This document shows positions 34,459 through 45,129 of a stretch of 64,000 nt of DNA, one piece after another (position 1 is the first letter of the stretch; the number at the start of each line of letters is the position of its first letter). Location of the stretch: assembly GCA_011033025.1 (NCBI GenBank), contig WFMF01000446.1, positions 1-64,000 of the forward strand, given 5' to 3'. Origin of the DNA: Beroe forskalii. Taxonomy: Eukaryota; Ctenophora; Nuda; Beroida; Beroidae. Below the pieces are notes generated by a model. The model saw only the letters and a list, made by a program, of their open reading frames with translations, was not told where the DNA came from and did no database searches. A program made the position numbers and the translations under genes.

Positions 34459-35147
34459 CTTTTGAAGTCATTATACTTTCTTGTAATTCTTGCAAATTCA
34501 TTTTCCAATGCATGAAGCCTAAATTAATGTACCAGAATAAAGAATTTTTCGAGCAGGTGGGTTGGTCAATGCTGATGTCAGCAGCAAGAGGAACAGGTTT
34601 GCAAATGCTGACAGAGCTAGGGGAGGGAGGGGCATGAATTTAAAATGGTAAAACTTGTAGCAGACGTAATATGCAACAGCTCTCTTGATTTTCATTTCTC
34701 TATGTCGCGACTCGTTCAGAAACTATTAAGTTGTTTTGGCGACAGTTTATCAATTAATGACTGACATATATTATTATTATTTTGTAAAATTATAATTTAT
34801 GATACAATGTATACTATCTCTAAATCAATCTCAGAAGTGCGGTTAATTTGAAATTGAAGTAGTTGATATTTTTAATTTCGGAAGACTTTCGAAGATAAAA
34901 TAAATGGCATTGGTTGTGAGTTGTCCTGTTTACCCCAGACGTTCCCCTTTTTGCCTCTTTTATTAGTACCTTTCCATCTTTAGATATTTTCCATCAGAAT
35001 CGAGTCGCAAAGAAATCCTCTGGGGGCTACCGACCCCAGGGGCCTTGCAGGTCTTTTTAATCATAATGATTCATTTTGTCCCCGGTATCAAGGGTATGCA
35101 ACGGGAATATTCCGCTTCCCGTAGATGTTCATAACTAGCGGTGGTGT
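34459..35147. other. Intergenic, no gene seen
   Basis: AT-rich sequence with an AATAAA at about 34534 and another at about 34898, either of which could serve RPRD1. Confidence 0.45.
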
Positions 35148-35262
35148 GTCGAACTCCTACGTGCGCGGCTTTTTCATCCGCAACTCACCGGCTGTAAGTG
35201 TAATAATGACACTGACAGGCAGTGCACAAGATAGTTGGACGCCGCGCACGTAGTAGTTCGAC
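35148..35262. mobile_element. Small MITE with GCGCGGC termini
   Basis: Inverted ends GTCGAACTCCTACGTGCGCG and CGCGCACGTAGTAGTTCGAC enclose about 70 bases. Related sequences with GTTCGAACTGC and TGCGCGGC motifs occur at 36491-36657, 44078-44252 and 62053-62176. The target duplication was not resolved. Confidence 0.65.
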
Positions 35263-36490
35263 GACCCCTGTTCTACTAGTTCTATGACTACTTATAATAG
35301 TACCGTATTTATTTAAAATTTAATTTAGAAGTTTTATGCAGTCAACTGTTGAAGATACAATATACCCTTGTGTTTATCTTGATAATGTTATTCAACTATT
35401 ATATTTTCGATTTGAAATTGAATGCAAACATTAACAAAGGTTTATCACTGCTTTGCGTACTTTAAGTCCCTCTTCGGAAGGGATCACCCAAAGGACAAAT
35501 AATAACATGCTGGTGCAAAGGTGAAAAGGTCAAAACACTACTCCCAGCATTTAAATTGAATTATGCGTGCCAAAAATCGTCAAAAATACGAAGTATCTTG
35601 ATTATGAAGAAAAATATAAATACGCGCATTTTTCTTTAAATTAAAACTATATCATGACTTTAAATTCCATTTCCTATGAAATAAAAGCTGGATGAGAATA
35701 GTCCGATAGGAGATCGTGAAATTTTCGCTGCAAATACGGCTGATGCGCTGATTTTAGATCCATAAAGGACATAAATAAAAATTACATTGTAAAATCGTAT
35801 TTTTGGACTCATCTTTGAAAATATGCGTGTAAAATGTAATAGCAACCTTGGCCCGAACCAATGAACCATCCGCCGTGCCGCAGATGGAGGGTACCGGGCA
35901 GTTTTTAATGCAGCGATAATGACTTACAACTTAGAATAAAACTTTGAAAATCCAATTTTAGACTTAGAGAGATTTGTTTCTGAAAAACTTATTCCTGCCA
36001 ACTGTCACGAATCTCAGTAAAAGTAAAACATGAAGCTTCATGAAATTATCATAAATTTTAAACATGGATACATAAAATCCTAAGCTGGTAAATACAATTC
36101 ATTTCAATTCAAATTGTTTCAGTAGAATCTAGAATGTAGATCACAAGGACAAATGATATTTAATTATTATGTTGGACGTTGAAAATTGAAATTGAATATC
36201 ATTGATCTGCGAAGCGTCTGATATTGAAAAAATATGAACAACTGCAATAAAACAGGCCGGACGTGTTGAAGTTGAACTCCTAGTCCTAAGTCCTACTTGC
36301 GCGGCTTGTTCATGCGCGGCTTGTTCATGCTTGTTCATGCGCGGCTCACTGCCTACTACTATTAGGCAGTTAAACAGTAACGCTCACAGTTAAACAGTAA
36401 ACAGTAACGCTCACAGACAGTGCATGACAGTGAGTCGCGCATGGAAAAGCCGCGCACGCAGGATATACTTATACTCATAGGAGTTCGGCA

Positions 36491-36657
36491 CGCCACCGCT
36501 CAATGGGCAGCTCGAACTGCACTTTGCACATCTTTTATGTGCGCGGCTTAAGTTTGCACGACGTATAGACATGTCAATAACAAGTCTGTACGCCGCGCAC
36601 ACAAATTCAAAATCAAAAGACGCACATGCAGTTCGAACTGCTCATTGAACGGTGGCG
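36491..36657. mobile_element. MITE with CGCCACCG termini (copy A)
   Basis: The ends CGCCACCGCTCAATGGGCAG and its imperfect complement near 36638-36657 enclose further inverted TGCGCGGC blocks. The allelic counterpart at 44078-44252 confirms the unit is shared by both duplication copies and so predates the duplication. Confidence 0.65.
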
Positions 36658-37496
36658 CGCTTAACATTACATTCTGCGTGCGCGGCTTTTTCAATTTCAT
36701 GCGCGACTCAAGTTTGCGCGTCTTCTATGCGGCGCTGTGGCCTGTGGTATACAGAGTACACCACAGTGCCACACACTGATACACTAAAGACACGCAAACT
36801 TGTAACTGCAATGCAATGCAGTTCGAACCAACACAAACAATCACAATATGAATATCTTTGCCAGACGTTGCCTGCCCCATATTTTTTCCTGTTCCCAATC
36901 GCGTTTTTGTTTTACAAAAAGGCATTGAGGTGGAGAGATGGCAGAGCTGTTAATGGACAGATGTGGCTGTGATGGGGATGGTGGCTTCGCGGACTTTCAA
37001 ACGGTGGGTGACAGATTCTTGCAGCGCCCTGACTCCTTACCATTGATGGTACTTAATATGCGCCGCCAGAAATGGCGAGGAAGTATTGGGAGTAGGGTGC
37101 AGTGTGTAGAGTATAACATCAGCATACACACTTATATTATTTATTATTAAGGTTAGCAGAGATCGTGTTTTGTGTATACTACCTTTACGCGTACTGTTAA
37201 ATCTGAAATAGGTGGTGTGCTGCGCGCGACCAAATTTGGTATGGGTTTTTAGTGGGTGTCAACCCCCACAGCATGGGTCGTAAACCACGCGTTTCACTTT
37301 GTTGAGTATGTCGTATGTCACTTTTTCAATCATTTTCAAGCATCGAACTGCTCCTTTATAATATCACTCGCGCCAATATAGCTTGGTGTAGTGACATCCT
37401 GTACAGTGTGCACTGCATCTAGCTTACATTTATTCGGGTTCAATGCTCTGTTCATCCTAATGTTGAAACTTGGAAATTGGTTCTTTTTTAGAATCT

Positions 37497-38000
37497 TCAT
37501 CAGGGGGCTGGCAAGCCCCCCGCGGCGGTTTGCGAGCCCGAGGGCCCGAAGGGCCCGAGGGCGAGCATTGGACGGCGGTCCTAACAGTGCGAGGGCCGAA
37601 GGCCCGAGGACCCGAAGGGTCCGAGGGCGAGCATTGGACGGCGGACCTAACAATGCGAGGGCCGAAGGCCCGAGCGCAACCAAGGACCCGAAGGGTCCGA
37701 GGGCGAGCATTGGACGGCGATTCTAACGAGAGAAATCACATGTATTTCCCACATTTCACGAAGAAATTTGGGCAGTTTTCCCGTTATTGGTTTCCACCAA
37801 AATCGATACGTCGCATGTTTGAGGGTCAAAGGTGCAACTGTCAAAATTTCAGATCGATTGGATAAAAGATGCCCAAGTTATGACATCTTATTCGCACTGA
37901 AATCGTACACGCGATGCGTACGCATCGCTGCACTTGCCAGCCTCCATATATATGTTTTTGTGGATTCGCCAAATTTCAAAATTTTTTACGGAACCTTCCC
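37497..38000. repeat. Second copy of the GC-rich minisatellite head
   Basis: It begins TCAGGGGGCTGGCAAGCC exactly as at 10184 and contains three CCCGAAGGGTCCGAGG/GCGAGCATTGGAC units. It ends near a TTGCCAGCCTCC block at about 37933. The following 60-80 bases also match 10486-10560. Confidence 0.8.
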
Positions 38001-38918
38001 GACGATCAAATCGATTGAAAATTGAGTTTTCGCGCCTTTGCTGTGCGCGCGCTCGGAGTTCCAAATTTGAGATCAATTCATTAAACAAGAATTGCGCCTG
38101 CCGGTGCTTTTCTTGTTTTCCGTTGTTCCCGTATGCAGGCGCTTAATTTCCCTCTCCTATGTGCTTGATTTAACGCGCGCATGCACGTGGGCGAATGATC
38201 AGTCCGGATGCACGTGGCAAAATCTACGCGCGCGCAATCACCACAATTCGTACAACTCTGAAGATTCGTTTGTTGCGCGTCGTTCCCAGTTTCATAAACA
38301 AGAGGTTCATTTTTGTTACGCGTTAAATTTTCTTTGCTGTTGATATCAAGCCGTGGCACCTTATTGTTGCACCCCGACTCCTTTTGCATGAAATCAAGAG
38401 TTCAATGAACATGAAGATAGAAATGATGGGGAGGTACCAGAATGGAAAGGATTGCAGATTTGTATATAATTACGGGGATAACTTCTACTCAATTCCTTGG
38501 ACCAATCATCATGATCCATCATCGCACTTAAATCATAAATTCATTTTCAGTTAGCTGAGGCTCAAGCCGATAAAAGACCAAATGTTTCAAACTCCAATAA
38601 AAACCGTGAAAATTGATACTGTAAATATTTTGAATTCATTATTTTAGCGTGAAAAGATTTGATGAAATCGATCTGACGAGATTTTGAAAAACAATCAATT
38701 TCAAGGATAGAATGACCTGAGCATCGAACCCAAATTCCTGTCAGCTAACAGAAGTTTACAGTTTCACTCGATGCCACTACACCAAAAACTCCAAAATACC
38801 CCGACTTGACTGATATTATAAAGGAGCAGTTGCTTGATTTCTTACGCCATTTGTGGAAATTTCTCCCCCATATTTAGAGATTTCTCCCCCACCTGGGCAC
38901 TCTTCAGAATTAACAGTA

Positions 38919-40912
38919 CGGATAAAGGTAGTATACACAAATTCTCCCAAAATCCTCCAAACCACGATCTCTGCTAACCCTCTCATTTGCCTTTTTGTAA
39001 AACAAAAACGCAATTGGAGAGGGAAAAAATGGCTGAGTTATTACTACTTGAAATCGCCGAAATTGAGGCTGTTCTTGTTAAAAAGGGTTACGACAATAAC
39101 ATACCAATAGAGAACATTTTTAGGCGAAAAGTGTACCCTCTTTAAAAAGCCATATCTCGAGAACCGTAAAAGATACAGAGCTCATCGACCCAGCGTTGGA
39201 AAGTAGAAAGATAGTACTTGCGAAAAGTGCCCTCGAAAAGCATCTTACGTCATGTTGATGACGTCATTATGACGTCACAAAGTCGTGAATTTCATATTTT
39301 GATTTCCCGAAAATCGGCGTTTTTCAGCGCAATTTTTCGGCATGAAGCTTTTAAGATAGGTGAAAATGCTTATGATAATGCAGAAAGGAAATTTAATGTA
39401 CTTTCCAAAAATGGGGTCGAAAAGTTCCGGGCCCTCCGGCATCATTGAGATATTTGCAATTGTTTGAAACACTTTGACACGAAAAAATCGCAAAAAATAG
39501 CAAAAACGGTAAGGATGAGTTAGAGAGAACGGGACCATTCCAGAACTTCATCTTTGGATATGTTGTCGGTCATAGTCCCAACTGTGCTAATGAATGGGTC
39601 TCAGATAGTTAATATAATTTTATGACGTAATTGTGACGTCATCAGTTATGCTAGGTAACGCAAATTTTGTACGCGCGATTTGACGCCAAATTGCAATATC
39701 TGAGTACAGAAAAAGGATGATATTTTTTCCAAAAACCAAAAAGGATTTGGTTGTGGTGGCCCGCGGCGGTTTAAAGGCGTTCTTTACTTTAAAACCCATG
39801 ATATGGAATAGAACGCGACGGTTAAAACTGCCGCAACGGATAAAGGTAGTATACACAAATTCTCCCAAAATCCTCCAAACCACGATCTCTGCTAACCCTC
39901 TCATTTGCCTTTTTGTAAAACAAAAACGCAATTGGAGAGGGAAAAAATGGCTGAGTTATTACTACTTGAAATCGCCGAAATTGAGGCTGTTCTTGTTAAA
40001 AAGGGTTACGACAATAACATACCAATAGAGAACATTTTTAGGCGAAAAGTGTACCCTCTTTAAAAAGCCATATCTCGAGAACCGTAAAAGATACAGAGCT
40101 CATCGACCCAGCGTTGGAAAGTAGAAAGATAGTACTTGCGAAAAGTGCCCTCGAAAAGCATCTTACGTCATGTTGATGACGTCATTATGACGTCACAAAG
40201 TCGTGAATTTCATATTTTGATTTCCCGAAAATCGGCGTTTTTCAGCGCAATTTTTCGGCATGAAGCTTTAAAATAGGTGAAAATGCTTATGATAATGCAG
40301 AAAGGAAATTTAATGTACTTTCCAAAATGGGGTCGAAAAGTTCGGGCCCTCCGGCATCATTGAGATATTTGCAATTGTTTGAAACACTTTGACACGAAAA
40401 ATCGCAAAAAATAGCAAAAACGGTAAGGATGAGTTAGAGAGAACGGGACCATCCCAGAACTTCATCTTTGGATATGTTGTCGGTCATAGTCCCAACTGTG
40501 CTAATGAATGGGTCTCAGATAGTTAATATAATTTTTATGACGTAATTGTGACGTCATCAGTAATGCTAGGTAACGCAAATTTTGTACGCGCGATTTGACG
40601 CCAAATTGCAATATCTGAGTACAGAAAAGGATGATATTTTTTCCAAAAACCAAAAGGATTTGGTTGTGGTGGCCCGCGGCGGTTTAAAGGCGTTCTTTAC
40701 TTTAAAACCCATGATATGGAATAGAACGCGACGGTTAAAACTGCCGCAACGGCACTTTTTCGAAGCATAATAGTTTCGTGAAAGCTGTACATTTTTAAGT
40801 GACGTTGCAGCAGTTTTAATCGTCGCGTTCTATTCCATATCATGGGTTTTAAAGTAAAGAACGCCTTTAAACCGCCGCGGGCCACCACAACCAAATCCTT
40901 TTTGGTTTTTGG
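38919..40912. repeat. 918-base tandem duplication of the element tail, then complete hairpin
   Basis: Unit 1 (38919-39836) and unit 2 (39837 to about 40750) are about 99% identical and join at ACGGATAAAGG. Only unit 2 continues into the second hairpin arm (about 40795-40912). Both contain TGACGTCATTATGACGTCA and a GTAAAACAAAAACGCAATTGG block, and match 10690-11640 more distantly. The near identity points to a very recent duplication or an assembly duplication. Confidence 0.85.
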
Positions 40913-41829
40913 AAATCATTCTTCAATTTCATCAAACTTTTTAACTATAAGAGGTGCATGAATGTCTTTCGATTTTCTTGGAACTCTCCATCAAATGTTG
41001 TCTTATGACTGAAATTCAATCAAATTAACATTTGTCTTTAAGAATGAGACAATAATTGACGATGAGCAATCGAGTTCGATCAATGATGATTGTCCTTGGC
41101 AATTTCGCTGAGGAAAGTTACTAGTTAAAGATGAAAATTTATCCCGGTATCTCATGAATTTACGAAACACAAATCTTCAATCTTGGCTATTAATCCTTCT
41201 TTTTATCATCAAGTTTGCCCAGTCGATCATAAAATCACAAATTTCGACGCACAGAAATATTGCATTTGGTTGCAGGTTGAATATCAATAGACGCCTTGAC
41301 AAATCCTCGATCAAGTGAGCTCTGGCCTCTGACTGCGGTATCTGAACAACACAGCATCAAACTGCAGAAACTTGTCAGGACAGAAAATAATTTCATTTCA
41401 TATGATATAATTAGTCTCATCAATGAAAACGCTTGATAATGCGCAACTCTTGATGTGGCCACGAGACGTCGCACAAAACTCAAAAGGAAACAACCAAGAA
41501 TGAATGCGTACGCGCGCAAACGGAACATGGCAGGTGTTTCTTGCGCGCGCAATAAAATGCACGTGCGACTGGTGATCACGTACGACCCTCATTGTAATTC
41601 ATGGAACTTAAGCGCTCGCCGAGGTTACAGAAAAAGAGCGCCATTATTGTTTTCAGTTTACACTTACGAATGGAACATTTATAAAATTGATTCAATAATG
41701 TTACCTATTGCGATGTGACACTGATAGATAAAGCGATTTATTGTCAACTCATCCTGTCAGTAAGCGAGACAGACAATGGTCGACGGCGTGTTTTAATGAA
41801 GGCGTGGTTCAATACCAGCCCCGGGGAAC
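40913..41829. other. Interior of the 5.1 kb insertion, no gene seen
   Basis: Mixed AT-rich and CGCG-rich sequence. Short overlapping open frames occur on both strands near 41235-41720, but none has a recognisable motif. Confidence 0.45.
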
Positions 41830-42173
41830 AGGAAATTAAGCGCCTGCATACGGGAACAAGAAATGTTCCGGCAGGTGCAATTCTTGTTTTCAAAATAAGT
41901 CGGGGCGCGCGCGCTTCGCGCGCGCGAGGGGGCCAGGCAACGCCTGGCAAAATCTCACTATAGTTACTAATACTACGCCCTAGTGGCAAAAGTCAGAGTC
42001 CATGTACCATGCCAAAATCCAAGAATCCAATTAAGTTAACTCTGCATGGGATGGTTGCCTTCCAAATCTTTTAGATGAATCTGCATCCAGGTGCAGATAC
42101 AGAACTTCAACATCATGCAATGCGCCTTTTCGTATTTTATGATTTTATCCCATGGGTTATATAAAAATTGTTG

Positions 42174-42419
42174 GGTATGTCTATTGTCTCCCATGTAAAC
42201 GGGGCTGAGTGACGTCACAGATCTAAACGTCAATTTTTCTGTATCCTAAACCTATCCATAGCCCCAACCAAAACCCTAACCTTAATCCTAACCCAACAAA
42301 TCCTGACCCAACCAGAACCTAACCCTAGTCCTTAAAGCGCTAGGTGCGCGAATTATATTTTTCTGAGTGACGTCATTGTCATAGATAATGAAGGCTCCCG
42401 TTTACATGGGAGACTGACC
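42174..42419. mobile_element. MITE with 8-bp TSD and degenerate CCCTAA core
   Basis: AATTGTTG is duplicated at 42166-42173 and 42420-42427. Copy B has a single AATTGTTG and no insertion (about 44687). The inverted ends contain GTCTCCCATGTAAACGGG and its complement. The core (42250-42330) is a degenerate run of CCCTAAC/CCCAAC units. An 8-bp duplication fits a hAT-type transposase. Confidence 0.85.
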
Positions 42420-42707
42420 AATTGTTGAGGGTCACTCTATGGTTATATTTCATTTTCATTGCGTAAAATCATCGATCGATTAATCGGTCGATGCGTGAAA
42501 CTTTCGCATTCTAATTATACCATTAAAATCTGTCAGTTTTTAACTTTTTATGCTGCTCAAATCAATACGGTTTTAGAAAGTTTCAAATGTTAAGTTCCTA
42601 ATTGAATTGAAAATATCACATAAAATAATGTTCTTGAAATGTCTAGCATAACGTCTATGATAACGGGGGAATAGAAAATGTTGCTCATTTTCTGATGAAT
42701 ACCCGGC

Positions 42708-42863
42708 CTAAAATTTTGCCCAGATGGGATCATGATCGATGTACTGAGATACAGTATTCCAGACGTCATTACTCTCAATCATCAAGCGAACAGCCTCAAT
42801 GTCGTCAGTGAATGCCCTGTCTTCGACATATGGGGCAACCTTAGTTCGGACCAGTTGATACAC
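42708..42863 (-). pseudogene. HAL: Duplicate of the HAL last exon (copy A)
   Basis: It is identical in length (52 codons with stop) and protein sequence to 44974-45129. It has a GTAG acceptor at its 5' edge, preceded on this strand by CTTC. Only silent differences were seen, for example in the codon before NDVW. It could be used as an alternative last exon if the duplication is real, but it ends with the same sequence, so it adds nothing to the protein. Confidence 0.85.
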
Positions 42864-44077
42864 CTACGAAGGGAGGTTGTTAGCAACTTGCACAGAGGAT
42901 GAAAAGAGCCACTTGAATTTAAGGAAACATATCAGTCATCGATTAATGAGAAACTTCTCGGCCCTATTATGGAAGTGTGCCATAAGTGAATGCCATCGTA
43001 CGTGCATGATGAAAGAACTCATGCTGAAAGAACTGATTCTTTAAAATTAAAAATTAAACTCACAGCCCGATTTGAAATTGAATGCAAACATTAACAAAGG
43101 TTTATCACTGCTTTGCGTACTTTAAGCCCCTCTTCGGAAGGGATCACCCAAGGGACAAATAATAACATGCTAGGCTGGTGCAAAGGTGAAAAGGTCAAAA
43201 CACTACTCCCAGCATTTAAATTGAATTATGCATGCGTGCCAAAAATCGTCAAAAATACGAAGTATCTTGATTATGAAGAAAAATATAAATACGCGCATTT
43301 TTCTTTAAATTAAAACTATATCATGACGTTAAATTCCATTTCCTATGAAATAAAAGCTGGATGAGAATAGTCCGATAGGAGATCGTGAAATTTTCGCTGC
43401 AAATACGGCTGATGCGCTGATTTTAGATCCATAAAGGACATAAATAAAAATTACATTGTAAAATCGTATTTTTGGACTCATCTTTGAAAATATGCGTGTA
43501 AATGTAATAGCAACCTAAACCTTGGCCCGAACCATCCGCCGTGCCGCAGATGGAGGGTACCGGGCAGTTTTTTAATGAGTGATTATGACTTAGAATAAAA
43601 CTTTGAAAATCCAATTTTAGACTTAGAGAGATTTGTTTCTGAAAAACTTATTCCTGCCAACTGTCACGAATCTCAGTAAAAGTGAAACATGAAGATTCAT
43701 GAAATTATCATAAATTTTAAACATGGATACATAAAATCCTAAGCTGGTAAATACAATTTATTTCAATTCAAATTGTTTCTGTAGAATGTAGATCACAAGG
43801 ACAAATGATATTTAATTATTATGTTGGACGTTGAAAATTGAAATTGAATATCATTGATCTGCGAAGCGTCTGATATTGAAAAAATATGAACAACTGCAAT
43901 AAAACAGGCCGGACGTGTTGAAGTTGAACTCCTAGTCCTAAGTCCTACTTGCGCGGCTCACTGCCTACTAGTACTAATAAAGTTAAACAGTAACACTCAC
44001 AGACAGTGCATGAGTCGCACATGGAAAAGCCGTGCACGCAGGATATACTTATATACTTTACTCATAGGAGTTCGGCA

Positions 44078-44252
44078 CGCCACCGTTCAATTATGGGCAG
44101 TTCGAACTACACTTTGCACATCTTTTATGTGCGCGGCTTAAGTTTGCACGACGTATAGACATGTCAATAACAAGTCTGTACGCTGCGCACACAAATTCAA
44201 AATCAAAAGACGCGCAAAGTGCAGTTCGAACCGCCCACTGAACGGTGGGCGG
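44078..44252. mobile_element. MITE with CGCCACCG termini (copy B)
   Basis: Counterpart of 36491-36657, with the same inverted ends and internal TGCGCGGC blocks. Confidence 0.6.
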
Positions 44253-44973
44253 CATGGGCGCGCTGAACTCCTACATTCTGCGTGCGCGGCTTTTTCAATT
44301 TCATGCGCGACTCAAGTTTGCGTGTCTTCTGTGCGGCGCTGTGGTGTACAGAGTACACCACAGTGCCACACACTGATATATGAAAGACACGAAAACTTGT
44401 AACTGCAATGCAATGCAGTTCGAACTAACATAATAACAATCACAATATGAATACCTTGCTAATCTCACTAAATACTACTAATACTACGCCCTAGTGGCAA
44501 AAGTCAGAGTCCATGTACCATATGTACTATGCCAAAATCCAAGAATCCAATTATAAGTATAACTCAGCTTGTGAAGGTTGCCATCCAAATCTGCATCCGG
44601 GTACAGATACAGAACTTCAACATCATGCAATTGCAATGCGCCTTTTTGTATTTTATGATTTTATCCCGCTGGTTATACAACTACAAGAATTGTTGAGGGT
44701 CACTCTATCATTATATTTCATTGCGTAAAATCATCGATCGATTAATCGGTCGATGCGTGAAACTTTCGCATTCTAATTATACCATTAAAATCTGTCAGTT
44801 TTTAACTTTTTATGCTGCTCAAATCAATACGGTTTTAGAAAGTTTCAAATGTTAAGTTCCTAATTACATTGAAAATATCAAATAAAATAATGTTCTTGAA
44901 ATGTCTAGCTTGCATAACGTCTATGATAACGGGGGCATAAAAAATGTTGCTAATTTCCTGATGAATACCCGGC

Positions 44974-45129
44974 CTAAAATTTTGCCCAGATGGGATCATG
45001 ATCGATGTACTGAGATACAGTATTCCAGACGTCATTGCTCTCAATCATCAAGCGAACAGCCTCAATGTCGTCAGTGAATGCCCTGTCTTCGACATATGGG
45101 GCAACCTTAGTTCGGACCAGTTGATACAC
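44974..45129 (-). CDS. HAL: HAL exon 10 (last exon)
   Basis: It opens in phase 0 with [18 protein letters not shown] and ends [13 protein letters not shown] stop. It is preceded by an acceptor CTCCCGTAG. It corresponds to the region after 'TPLE' in vertebrate HAL but stops earlier, so the C-terminal tail is shorter. Confidence 0.9.
   Translation of the reverse strand: MYQLVRTKVAPYVEDRAFTDDIEAVRLMIESNDVWNTVSQYIDHDPIWAKF

Larger units (their letters stand above)
36857..41951. mobile_element. 5.1 kb composite insertion with TTTGCCAG termini, absent from copy B
   Basis: Copy B passes straight from the left flank to the right flank at about 44455. ATC flanks the insertion (36854-36856 and 41952-41954), and the ends are inverted (TTTGCCAGACGTTGCCTG and CAGGCAACGCCTGGCAAA). 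The interior holds relatives of the 10184-11636 element, an inverted pair around GCGCCTGCATACGGGAACAA (about 38080-38160 and 41830-41890), and a TTTTTGTTTTACAAAAAGGC motif also seen at about 33450. No transposase was recognised. Confidence 0.75.
35409..43067. repeat. Second large duplication, copy A
   Basis: It starts at CGATTTGAAATTGAATGC and ends at AACTCACAGCC, six bases inside HAL exon 9. It matches 43068-45336 once its own 5.1 kb insertion (36857-41951) and MITE (42174-42419) are removed. It contains a second HAL last exon. Confidence 0.85.

Noticed and set aside
42250-42330. Telomere end or interstitial telomere
   Set aside because: The CCCTAA units are few and degenerate, and lie inside a MITE with an exact target duplication.
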